Assembly: GCA_945877525.1 (NCBI GenBank)
Contig: CAMDVP010000093.1
Location: forward strand, 1-10,525
Source: an uncultured Clostridia bacterium
Lineage (GTDB): Bacteria; Bacillota; Clostridia; Christensenellales; Aristaeellaceae
DNA length: 10,525 nt
Direction of reading: 5' to 3'
Shown: positions 1 through 9,000 of the stretch, piece by piece
Layout of the letters: each line of letters begins with the position of its first letter
Position numbering within the stretch: the first letter of the stretch is position 1
Made by a program: the position numbers and the translations under genes
Notes under the pieces: model-generated
The model's database searches: none
What the model was told of the DNA's origin: nothing
Seen by the model: the letters and a program-made list of their open reading frames with translations, nothing else

Positions 1-3000
1 GATATTCTTTACTACACGCGTGTTATCAAGCGTTGCAGTCATGCTGAAACGCCTGTTCTGCGGCTGGTGGGGCTGAGGCTCTGTTGCAGGCTGAGGCATG
101 GGATTATCATTGGGTGATTCAGGTTGTTCCACCTCTGGAACTTTCCACGGATTCGGTTGAGGTTGAGGTTCAGGTTTGGCCTGTGCTTCTGCATTCTTCT
201 GCTTGAGTGCAGCAATCTGTTTGACCAAGTAACCTGAGCGATCAACAAAGCCAACGTACTGGTTGTACTTCAGCGCAATGTACTTACCATCGGTTACGCT
301 ATCGGCATATGCAAAGTAATCCTCAGAATTGACGCCATTCTGAATGCACGTTTGGAGCACTTCGAAGGACGCCAGACGCGGCAGATAGCAGTAAGTGCAC
401 AGCAGTTTCCAAAGTTCATCAACCTTGATCTCATTACGGCCCTGCCATAGCAGGTCTTCCAACTGCATATTGAGTAGTGCCGGTGCCCATGTAGTAATCA
501 ACTGCTCGTTTTGCTGCATTTTTCTTGCTGCTTTCACGATGATGTTGTCACTTCCACCACGAATGCTGATCTCTTCCCACACAATCGTTTTCAGATCAGC
601 CTCGCGATCAATGTAAGGCACCAGCAGATGACAGTAGGTTTCCAGAATGCGAGCTTCAACCGTTTGGTCGCAACGCTGAATATTGTTGGCAGTTTCACGA
701 TTCTGTGCTGCATCCAGGTTCAAATCAACGCTATCATCCCTAATGGATACCCATGCAAGGAAGCGCTTCACTTCCTCTCGAAGAGAAGACATCATGTTCT
801 GATCAGGTGCAACGAAGGCAAGCATGTTTTTGTAGATACGCGGCGACAGACCACGAGTGTTGAGGATTACCTCAGCTGCCTTGATAGCAATATCGTTTGG
901 TTCATTGCGTTTATAGGTCTGGTTGTACTTCAGGATCACCAGACCGACGTCCTGCTCATCACTGACATCCATGGAGCTTTCGGGACAAACGTGCACACGC
1001 CCAAATGGACGCTCCTTGTGCATCTTCCTAAGGCGACGTTCGATCTCCATCTCCACTTCTTCATTGGTTCGCTGGCTGGCACGATCCTCGACAGTTTTGC
1101 GAAGCGTCGGACGGGTATCAAACCAGAAACGATCATTCGACGGATTACTGTACAGGTACGTCAGGGATCCCTGTAACGTGCTAAGCGCATCGTTGAAAGT
1201 TGCGATGTTTTCACCCGGCTGTACACAACCCAAGCGGATGCGGGACGTTTCCAAACCACGGATCTTGTCATTTCGTGTGCTGGGGGCACTACCCAACATA
1301 ACAGTACGGGCGACACGACGTGCAGCCATCACGAGGCCAAAGCGACCGTTTTCCTGATCTTTCTGATACGGAATCGATGCTTTGCCATCGACTTCATGAT
1401 CCACGATGGCGTTCCAGTTATCGCCGACATGACGGGTCAGTTCGTCACGGATATTTGCCACATCCAAAGAGATGGAACCAGGCATGATGAGCAGACTACC
1501 ATCTTGATTCATCCAGAGATTGTGAACCACTGCAGCCATGAGGCGGAGGACGCCGCGCGTTTTCTGGAAGCGTTCAATGGTTGCCCAATCCTCGTAGAGA
1601 CGATCGAAAATCTCTGGATGGATGGGATAACAGGAGCGCATCCGCTGGAAATAGTCCACCTCTTTTGCATTCGTGGGGAAATCAGCAGCGTTTTCCTGAT
1701 ACATTTGGCTGAAGGCCATGCAAACACTATCACGAGCACCTTCATCCTTGCAGTTCAGAAACAGTCTGCGGCGAACAATCTCAAAGCCTTCATCGGCAGC
1801 TACAGGCTTCCAAATGGCCTCCATACGGCCAAACGTGTGCTCAATCGCCGAAAGTGCCTGTTGACCACCGCTGCCTTCTTCACCGATTTCAATATTGGAT
1901 TCCGGGATGGAGGCAACCACAAGGCTGTTCTGGCTGGCTCTTGCTGCTTCAGTGATCTCCTGAATGAACGAAATGAGGTTGTCAAAGGAACCGGCAGGCA
2001 GACCATCTACCTTCCAGAGCTTCTTTGCATAAGCAACCAGCTCATCAATCAGAACTACGCAGGGGCCGCAGGCATCAAACAGATTTTTGATGGTTTCGCT
2101 ACCCGGAGAAACGCCTTTCTTGTCGGCATCCTTGATCATGTCGTAGAGCTTCGGTATACCAGCATCCTTTGCAAGCTGATAGGCCATTTCACCCCAAAGC
2201 GTGTTGACCGTGATGCCAGGAATGTCAGACGGGCGCTTGCTCTTGGACGGGTCGAGTGCGGTACCAACGAGCACAGCAACACGGCACACCGGAGGCCGGT
2301 CAATCTCAGCTGCTTCCAAGACGCCTTTGATGTTCGGCGTTCGATTGCTGGGAGCTCGACCACGCAGCAAATGGTACAGTGCCAGCATGCTGTGGGTTTT
2401 ACCACCACCAAAGGCCGTCTTGAGCTGGATGACGGGTTCGCCATCCTTGCCAGCAACGCGCCGAAGCGCCTGCACCAACAAGCCTTTCATGCCTTCCGTG
2501 ACATAGGTGCGGGAGAAGAATTCGACCGGATCACGGTACTCATAGGCACCCTCGCCACGGGCAACCTGTGCAAGGTCAGCGGCGAATTCAGCGTTTTTAT
2601 AGCGCCCCTGTGCCACATCCGGATGCGGTTCGATGACGTTGCGCCAGCTGGGCAGCCCCTTCATCGGCGTGCTTGTCATGACGCCGAGAGATTTCTTGCC
2701 AGCTCCTGCTTCTGCGCCATTGGATGTGGAGGCCAGGGAGCCCTGCGCAGAGCCATACTGCAGCTTGCGGATCATAGCCTGAATCTCAGCCTGTGCCTCT
2801 ATATCTATTTCGCCAGCCAACAGCGCCATTGTATCCAGTGCGCGAACGGTTTCCTTGTCGGTAAAGTCTTTCCCGCCGATATGCGCCCACTGATTGCGGA
2901 AATCCTTGATCTCCTTCGCCCAGGACCGGGCGGCATTGGGCAACTTGTAGCGGAACAGATTGTTCCAATGGCGGTCAAGCAGGTTCAGGCAGGCAGCGAT

Positions 3001-3207
3001 GTCAAGCGAATCCACGCGCATGCCATAGTCATCGCCATAGTACAGGTCATTCTGCTCACGATCATTCAGGACACCAAGGACACCCTCTGTCCACCAACGA
3101 TCCTCAATCTTGTACTCCGGTATGTTCAGGAGCTGCTGAGCGATATACGGCGCAAGCTGCTCACGGAGAATCCCGAAGCCCTTTCCAACGATCTCATGAT
3201 TGCTCAT
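1..3207 (-). CDS. DUF499 AAA-type ATPase with N-terminal Swt1-family HEPN domain (3' end outside window)
   Basis: The frame is open from the ATG at 3207-3205 to the left edge (1069 codons, no stop), so the C-terminus is missing. Residues about 1-130 match the Swt1-type HEPN domain, with the motif RNQWAH (R104, H109), an intact Rx4H signature of HEPN ribonucleases. The DUF499 ATPase core follows: P-loop TAFGGGKTH (K270, T271; the first position is T rather than A/G) and Walker B VVLIDE (D388, E389). A low-complexity linker rich in P, Q and E spans about 1004-1050. After it comes RFSMTATLDNTRV, which resembles the start of the small C-terminal domain usual in this family, so perhaps 70-100 residues are missing. 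The start is supported by AAGGAG ten bases upstream. It is third in the defence operon, 17 bases after the methyltransferase. From family knowledge it should be the ATP-driven effector or motor subunit; the substrate is unknown. RNase activity of the HEPN domain is inferred from the motif only. Confidence 0.9.
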   Translation of the reverse strand, partial: MSNHEIVGKGFGILREQLAPYIAQQLLNIPEYKIEDRWWTEGVLGVLNDREQNDLYYGDDYGMRVDSLDIAACLNLLDRHWNNLFRYKLPNAARSWAKEIKDFRNQWAHIGGKDFTDKETVRALDTMALLAGEIDIEAQAEIQAMIRKLQYGSAQGSLASTSNGAEAGAGKKSLGVMTSTPMKGLPSWRNVIEPHPDVAQGRYKNAEFAADLAQVARGEGAYEYRDPVEFFSRTYVTEGMKGLLVQALRRVAGKDGEPVIQLKTAFGGGKTHSMLALYHLLRGRAPSNRTPNIKGVLEAAEIDRPPVCRVAVLVGTALDPSKSKRPSDIPGITVNTLWGEMAYQLAKDAGIPKLYDMIKDADKKGVSPGSETIKNLFDACGPCVVLIDELVAYAKKLWKVDGLPAGSFDNLISFIQEITEAARASQNSLVVASIPESNIEIGEEGSGGQQALSAIEHTFGRMEAIWKPVAADEGFEIVRRRLFLNCKDEGARDSVCMAFSQMYQENAADFPTNAKEVDYFQRMRSCYPIHPEIFDRLYEDWATIERFQKTRGVLRLMAAVVHNLWMNQDGSLLIMPGSISLDVANIRDELTRHVGDNWNAIVDHEVDGKASIPYQKDQENGRFGLVMAARRVARTVMLGSAPSTRNDKIRGLETSRIRLGCVQPGENIATFNDALSTLQGSLTYLYSNPSNDRFWFDTRPTLRKTVEDRASQRTNEEVEMEIERRLRKMHKERPFGRVHVCPESSMDVSDEQDVGLVILKYNQTYKRNEPNDIAIKAAEVILNTRGLSPRIYKNMLAFVAPDQNMMSSLREEVKRFLAWVSIRDDSVDLNLDAAQNRETANNIQRCDQTVEARILETYCHLLVPYIDREADLKTIVWEEISIRGGSDNIIVKAARKMQQNEQLITTWAPALLNMQLEDLLWQGRNEIKVDELWKLLCTYCYLPRLASFEVLQTCIQNGVNSEDYFAYADSVTDGKYIALKYNQYVGFVDRSGYLVKQIAALKQKNAEAQAKPEPQPQPNPWKVPEVEQPESPNDNPMPQPATEPQPHQPQNRRFSMTATLDNTRVVKNI

Positions 3208-3217
3208 TTTTCATTCG

Positions 3218-3223
3218 CTCCTT
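3218..3223 (-). promoter_or_regulatory. Ribosome binding site of the DUF499 ATPase gene
   Basis: AAGGAG on the minus strand, ten bases before the ATG at 3207. It begins two bases after the methyltransferase stop codon (TGA at 3227-3225), so termination and re-initiation are close enough for coupling. An out-of-frame ATG in the spacer opens a reading frame of only a few codons and is not a credible start. Confidence 0.7.
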
Positions 3224-3224
3224 A

Positions 3225-5990
3225 TCAGAATTCCATCTTCAGCTGTTGAGGCTTCTCTGCCTGCAGCTGCGCTGCCATGGTCTGGATTTCAGGCCATGCT
3301 ACGACAAGATTGTTGTAGGCATAGCCCTCCTGCGCCCAGTTCTTTCGCTCACAGATGGTGTACAGACGGTAGGCCAGCGCCTTCGCGTCCTCACCATTGC
3401 TCCCGAAGATGTTCATGACGATCTGCGCACATTCCTTCACGCCGCCCTTTTCCATGGCGCGGGCCAGCTGCTGGGTCAGCAGCCAGGTGCATTCCTCGGT
3501 TGGTCTGACCAACTCCGGGATTTCCTCACGGGTCAGTAGACGAACCTGCCCCTTGGCAGCCATCATGACGCCGCGTTCAGCCAGCGCCTGCACGCTGGTG
3601 TTCTTGGCGCGGGCGAGGATGTCCGCGTCGCCAAACTTGACGTTGTTGAAGGCGTACTGGCTGAACAACTCCACGCAGAAGCGGCTCTCCCTGTCCAGCT
3701 CACCCTCCTGCTCGTTGTAGAAGGAATCCAGCTCCTGATTGATGATCTGCAGTGCGGCGCGGACGCTCATGGGCTTGCCGTCCGCTTCCAGCACGTTCTT
3801 GTAGCGGCTGAACACGCCGATGCCGGGGCCTATGGCGGACTGCGCCAAGTCCACAGGGGCGATGTTGGCGCTTTGCAGCTTTTCCAGCGCGGGGCGCATC
3901 TCGCGGTGCAGGGCGTTGATGAACTCGCGGCGGGTCACGCTGCGGGCATCCTGCGGGCGCTTGCGGCAGACGAGGACGATGCTGGAGGCGAGTGCGTTAG
4001 CTCCTTGAGATATTGATCGAGATACACACTCTGTTCGCATTGGCCATGTTCCCGTAATGGTGAAACCAGCATGAATAATTGCCGAAAGCATTGTCTCCCA
4101 ACCGGTGGAAGCAGTCGAGTCATCCTCATCAGTTTCGCTTTGCTTGAAAGCGTAGTAGATGGTAACAGGAAGGTCATCTCTAGTATATTGGTTTAGGCGA
4201 CGACATGTGTTAAACATACCGTCTTCAAAGAAGTCCCTTGCTTTTTCGATACTGCCGTCAAAGCGATACGGGATAGCAACCAATTCTTCTGCTTTAGGAA
4301 CAAGTAGTGTGCGGAACAGCTTTGGGTAAATACTTCTCAAGGTTTGTCGCATCCACACATAGAAGAAATCTGATAGATCTGCATATCCAATATTGTCATA
4401 GTAGGGCGGGTCTGTAGATATCAAAATATTTCGCAATCCATTATCGCTCTGCGCATCAAATTGCCTGACGTATCCTTGCTGATCTCGTGGAAAATTAAAA
4501 CTGTCGCACAGCAGGCATTTATACTGATTCTCGAGCAAGACTTCCCAAGAACCGGAGCTTGAACTGAAAATATTAGCTTCTGCAAAGTCCCATACCATAG
4601 GAATTGCTTGACGCGCAAATAGCTGGCGAGGGCACTGCGCATTAGGCTCCCATCTATTCAGTGCATTGCCTAAATCTGCTTGCTTATCCACGACAAACGC
4701 CAAATACACCCCCACAGCCTCGCCGTAAGCGCGTGCTCCAGTACCGCCATCAGCCAGCGCGATGTGGTCGTTGAACATGCCCGTCGCCTCAGCGTCGGCC
4801 TCGGCCTTTTTCTGTGCTTCGCCCACCAGCGCGGAGAAGGTGGTCAGCGCGGTGAGCTGGCGGTTGGTAAAGAGTTGATGGAACTCGGTCAAACCATAAA
4901 CCTTTGTATTTAAGTGCCCGGGATAATATGCGAGTTCTCCTTCTGGATAGTCCTGTGGTTTATCAGTATCTGCTGCATGGATATGTTCGCTGTTTGGCGA
5001 CAAATATACTCTTCCATTCTTTCCTTCTGCGACAATAGCGAGAAGAACCGCGCCCATACGACCAGCACAGCCTTCGTCTCGGATGTATGGGAAACCTACA
5101 CCAGTTCCACAATGTAGGCAAGTAGCCCCTTTACGGTTCACTGTCCCTTCTTCTTTGTGTTTACCGCTTTTTACAGAATACGTAAAAGAGTCGAAAGAGA
5201 ACTCGGGATAAACAAAAGCTTCATTGCCTTTCTTCTTGGAAAGTGTGAAGGAGCGCACTAGCGGCATCTCACACCCGCACGCCGGGTTCGGGCACCTGAC
5301 CGTCCGCGCCCAAATCCACGCGATGACCGTCGCCTCGCTGCCATCTGCCAGCTTTGCCTTGGGGTAGAGGTGTCCGATCCGCTTGTAGGCCTCCTGCTTC
5401 ATCCATTCGCCATAGTAGCGCACGTCCTCCGCTATCCCGGCGGCTCCCTTAGGTGCGGCACTGCTACCAAACAGGTGGCGACTTTCCGGGTTCACGGGAC
5501 GCAGGTTCGCAAACTTCGGCGGGATTTCGATCATGGCCTTGTTAATCATGACCGCGACGGGGTTGAGGTCGTGGGCGTGGGCTTCCAGCCCGAGACGTTG
5601 TGCTTCGAGCGGAATCGCGCCGCCGCCCGCAAAGGGATCAAGCAGCGCAGGCGGATTATTGTCCGTGGACTTCATGATCTCCGCCTTGGCCTCGGCGAGA
5701 ATGGCCTCGTCGTTGCTGTTTTCCCACTTCACCAGTCGCGTGAGGATGCCGAATAGCCGCTCCCGCTCCCGCTGCTGGTCTTCCTCCGTGAGGAACTGCT
5801 CGGGATGGCTGGACGGGTCATCCACAAGGGATGACCAAATGACGGCGCGGGCAGTGGCCAGCGGGCGGCGTGCCCACCACAGGTGCAGCGTGCTGGGATG
5901 TCCGTGACGGATGGACTTTTCACGTGCAGATTCCTCATTGATGGCTTCCAGGGGCAGGGCCACCTCGATGAGCTTCTTCTTGATTGCCAT
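3225..5990 (-). CDS. DUF1156-family adenine-specific DNA methyltransferase (COG1743-like)
   Basis: Predicted SAM-dependent N6-adenine DNA methyltransferase, presumably the self-marking subunit of the operon. The N-terminal DUF1156 segment is clear (KKKLIEVALPLEAIN, then HPSTLHLWWARRPLATAR). SAM-binding motif I is DPFAGGGAIPLEA at about 118-130; catalytic motif IV is DPPYYDN at about 527-533. The order motif I, large insert, motif IV resembles alpha-class enzymes. The insert has four paired cysteines (C233/C238 and C291/C294) forming a likely zinc ribbon. A conserved NALASSIVLVCRKR segment follows near 660. Length (921 residues) is normal for the family. I start it at the ATG at 5990 because GTGAGG lies seven bases upstream; an ATG six bases earlier (5996) has the same element almost touching it. 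It begins nine bases after the helicase stop. GC content changes abruptly several times inside the gene, as reported in the findings. Target sequence is unknown. Confidence 0.93.
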   Translation of the reverse strand: MAIKKKLIEVALPLEAINEESAREKSIRHGHPSTLHLWWARRPLATARAVIWSSLVDDPSSHPEQFLTEEDQQRERERLFGILTRLVKWENSNDEAILAEAKAEIMKSTDNNPPALLDPFAGGGAIPLEAQRLGLEAHAHDLNPVAVMINKAMIEIPPKFANLRPVNPESRHLFGSSAAPKGAAGIAEDVRYYGEWMKQEAYKRIGHLYPKAKLADGSEATVIAWIWARTVRCPNPACGCEMPLVRSFTLSKKKGNEAFVYPEFSFDSFTYSVKSGKHKEEGTVNRKGATCLHCGTGVGFPYIRDEGCAGRMGAVLLAIVAEGKNGRVYLSPNSEHIHAADTDKPQDYPEGELAYYPGHLNTKVYGLTEFHQLFTNRQLTALTTFSALVGEAQKKAEADAEATGMFNDHIALADGGTGARAYGEAVGVYLAFVVDKQADLGNALNRWEPNAQCPRQLFARQAIPMVWDFAEANIFSSSSGSWEVLLENQYKCLLCDSFNFPRDQQGYVRQFDAQSDNGLRNILISTDPPYYDNIGYADLSDFFYVWMRQTLRSIYPKLFRTLLVPKAEELVAIPYRFDGSIEKARDFFEDGMFNTCRRLNQYTRDDLPVTIYYAFKQSETDEDDSTASTGWETMLSAIIHAGFTITGTWPMRTECVSRSISQGANALASSIVLVCRKRPQDARSVTRREFINALHREMRPALEKLQSANIAPVDLAQSAIGPGIGVFSRYKNVLEADGKPMSVRAALQIINQELDSFYNEQEGELDRESRFCVELFSQYAFNNVKFGDADILARAKNTSVQALAERGVMMAAKGQVRLLTREEIPELVRPTEECTWLLTQQLARAMEKGGVKECAQIVMNIFGSNGEDAKALAYRLYTICERKNWAQEGYAYNNLVVAWPEIQTMAAQLQAEKPQQLKMEF

Positions 5991-5997
5991 GGTCATA

Positions 5998-6003
5998 CCT
6001 CAC
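5998..6003 (-). promoter_or_regulatory. Ribosome binding site deciding the methyltransferase start
   Basis: GTGAGG on the minus strand overlaps the helicase stop codon TGA (6002-6000). It sits seven bases before the ATG at 5990 but only one base before the ATG at 5996, so the inner ATG is preferred. The overlap suggests translational coupling between helicase and methyltransferase. Confidence 0.55.
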
Positions 6004-9000
6004 TCTTCTATCTCGCCAATCTGCATCAGGTCGGCAATCTCGTAATTCACGCTGCAAGCACCTTGGTCAGGCGCGTTGGTGAAGGGCTTGCGAATGTACA
6101 GGGTCTTGGTCTGTGCACCATCGACCTCAACAATGGCCAGAATGAATTCGTCCGGCTTGTTGAGTGCGGTCAGTATCTCGTTGCGAGTCACGGTGACGGT
6201 GGTGGAGCCCTTCTGTCTGCCCTTGACCTCGATGAAGCGCAGGCATGGGCCACCGTGCCGCCAGTCCTCGGGAATGACGGATTCGATGTCATAACCAACA
6301 TTCTGCTTGCTGACATCCTTCGGGGTGAAACCATGGGCAATTTCTCTCTGCATGACTGCGTTCATGGCAGCCATCTCCATTGCAGCACGGTCAGCACCAA
6401 ATAGCGCACCCGTATTGGGCTTTCCCATGAGCTTGTTCAGCAGGCCCAGCGGAATGATCAACGCACCGCCCATGATCACAGGCGGACAGGGCGAAACCTG
6501 TTTTTCCAGCTCAAGCTCATGCAGACGCCGCTGCATTCTCGCCTGCAGATCATCTGCGCGGCGCTGTGCATTGAGCGAGTTCAGCTTTGCATTGGACTTT
6601 CCTGCAGCTTCCTTTTCCTTCAGGTCAGCAGCCCGCAAGTCCCAATACTGGATTTCACAGGTAAGACGCTCTTTGACCGCTTTGGCGATGCGATCAGCCA
6701 TCTGCTGCTTATGCGCCTTGACCTCGCTGTAATGCTCCGGCACAATATTCGCAATAGCGTAATGAACCGCCATATCCTCGACACCCTGCGACAGCCATGC
6801 CTGCCCCTTGACGTATTGCAGTACAGCTGCACTTTCTACCTCGGATGCAGGGCGGTAATCCAGGTACGGTGCGTACCCCGCGTTTCTCGCCTGACCGGAT
6901 TCATCCAGCTCCACAAATTGGAGCTGCTTGCTCACAATGCGCCGGTTGCCGTTCGGAAGGGTTACGCCATCCTGAATCGCATCTTCAATGTAGAACAGCA
7001 GCCGGGCGTTTTCGCTTGGGTCGTTTTCGTCAATCAGAACCGACCCGCGCTTCAAGACATCTGCATTCTGTTCACGCAGAAGATCAATGACCGCTTCCAG
7101 CAAGGGATGCCCGGGGCATATCTGGTCGGCGATGGGGCTGCCCTGAACGCTGCAATACTGCTTATCAAAGCAGATGCGTTCATATTTGGCTGCCACCGGC
7201 ACACCGAATCCAATAAGCTGGTCTCGGGAACGAATCTTGTAGGGAACGTTGATGATTTCATACCGTCCGGTTTCCCGCTTACGAATTGTTCCACCCAAAG
7301 AACGGAACGCTTCGATAAAGAACGCTTCGATGAAATGGGGCTGGAGCTTATGAGCCTCCATACGTTCCATTTCTTCACGGATAGCCATCACGCGATGGAC
7401 ATCCATGGTGTCCTCCGTCAAAGCCCGTTTAGCCAGCAGATCCCGGAGTGCTTTTGTGTCCAACGAACGGTCGACAACCTGATACAGCTTGGCGCGGGTT
7501 TCAGGAAGATTTCCGTATCGTACTGCTTCAATCAGCAAATCACGGAGGCTCCTGTTATCGAAGGACACCTTACCGAGAATGTCGAACACTTTGCCGCCGA
7601 GAGCGTTGCGTTCCTCTTCAAGCTTCTCGAACAGGCGTTGATATACAGCACCTTCGCGCGTTTCCTTGGAAACCAGGTTCCACAGATGGCAGACTTCCGT
7701 CTGGCCGATACGATGAATACGACCGAAGCGCTGCTCCAGACGGTTCGGATTCCAGGGCAGATCGTAGTTGACCATCAAGTGCGCACGTTGCAGGTTGATA
7801 CCTTCACCGGCAGCATCCGTGGCAATCAGAATCCGAACGTCCTTGTCCTGCTTGAACAGCGTCTCGACTTTGCGGCGCTCATCCCGGAGCATACCACCGT
7901 GAATCGTCACCACCATCTCGTCGCGTCCGTACAGCGTTCGGATTTTGCTTGCCAGATAGTTCAAAGTATCGCGGTGTTCCGTGAAGATGATGAGCTTTTC
8001 AGGGCTCCCGTCCGCCGTCTTCATCAATTCGTTGTCCTGAAGAATAGCGGAGAGTTCATCCCATTTGCGATCCTGCCCGCTATTCCGCACCTGATTTGCC
8101 ATAGCTTCCAGTTTACGGAGCGTTGCAATTTCAGCCTCAAGTTCCGTTATTGTGGTCGCAGCAGAGGCCTGATCAGCCACGGTCTCTTCCTTGGCTTCCA
8201 GCTCATCAGAAGGCAGATCGTCCAGATCATCCTGATCTTCAGGAATATCGAATTGCCACGGAAGCTCCATGGCGCGTTTTCCAAGCTTTTCTTCTGCCAG
8301 TCGGGTTTCCATACGTTCCCGACGGCGATGCAGTGATTGATAGATAGCCTCCGGCGAAGATGCGAGACGCCTTTGCAGAATAGTCAATGCGAATCCGACA
8401 GAGGAGCGGCGGGTACCATCCAAGTTATCTGCTCTGTTGAACTCCTCCTGCACATAGGTCGTGACATTGGCATAAAGCTGCGCTTCCATCGGAGAAAGGT
8501 CATAGTTGACCGTATATGCGATGCGCTCCGGGAACAGCGGTGTCCCATCGAATTTCAACAGATCTTCCTTCACCAGACGACGCATCACATCCGACACATC
8601 AATAGACTGGTTGCTGGTACGGCATGCTCCTTCAAAGCGATCTGGATCGACCAGCGACATGAAGAGCTGAAAATCTTCCTCTTTGCCGTTGTGTGGTGTT
8701 GCAGTCAGCAGAAGGAAATGACGGGTTATGCCTGAAAGCAGACGGCCCAGCTGATAACGTTTTGTGTACTTGATCTCATTGCCCCACATGGTCGCAGACA
8801 TCTTATGGGCTTCATCGCACACAATCAAATCCCAGTCCGTGACCTTCAGCTTTTCCTGTAACTCCGTGTTTCTGGAAAGCTTATCAAGGCGAGCAATGCA
8901 GTAGTTAACTTCTGTAAATATGTTACCGGTTACTGCAGATTCAAGACGATCATTGGTGAGTATCTCAAAGCGTAGATGAAATTTGGAGAACAGTTCGTCC

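Noticed and set aside
511..1176. Plus-strand open frame of 221 codons
   Set aside because: Antisense to the C-terminal part of the DUF499 gene, with no domain and no promoter.
1..3207. Possible frameshift in the DUF499 gene
   Set aside because: A first count suggested a frame change between the start and the Walker A motif. Re-counting from fixed coordinates put the ATG at 3207-3205, in frame with K270 (2400-2398) and with the left edge, so the gene is continuous.
1396..3249. Plus-strand open frame of 617 codons
   Set aside because: Lies wholly antisense to the DUF499 gene, whose frame carries clear HEPN, Walker A and Walker B motifs. The plus-strand product has no recognisable domain and no good ribosome binding site.
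6519..8336. Plus-strand open frame of 605 codons
   Set aside because: Antisense shadow of the SNF2 helicase, covering its conserved motif VI; the translated product shows no family features.
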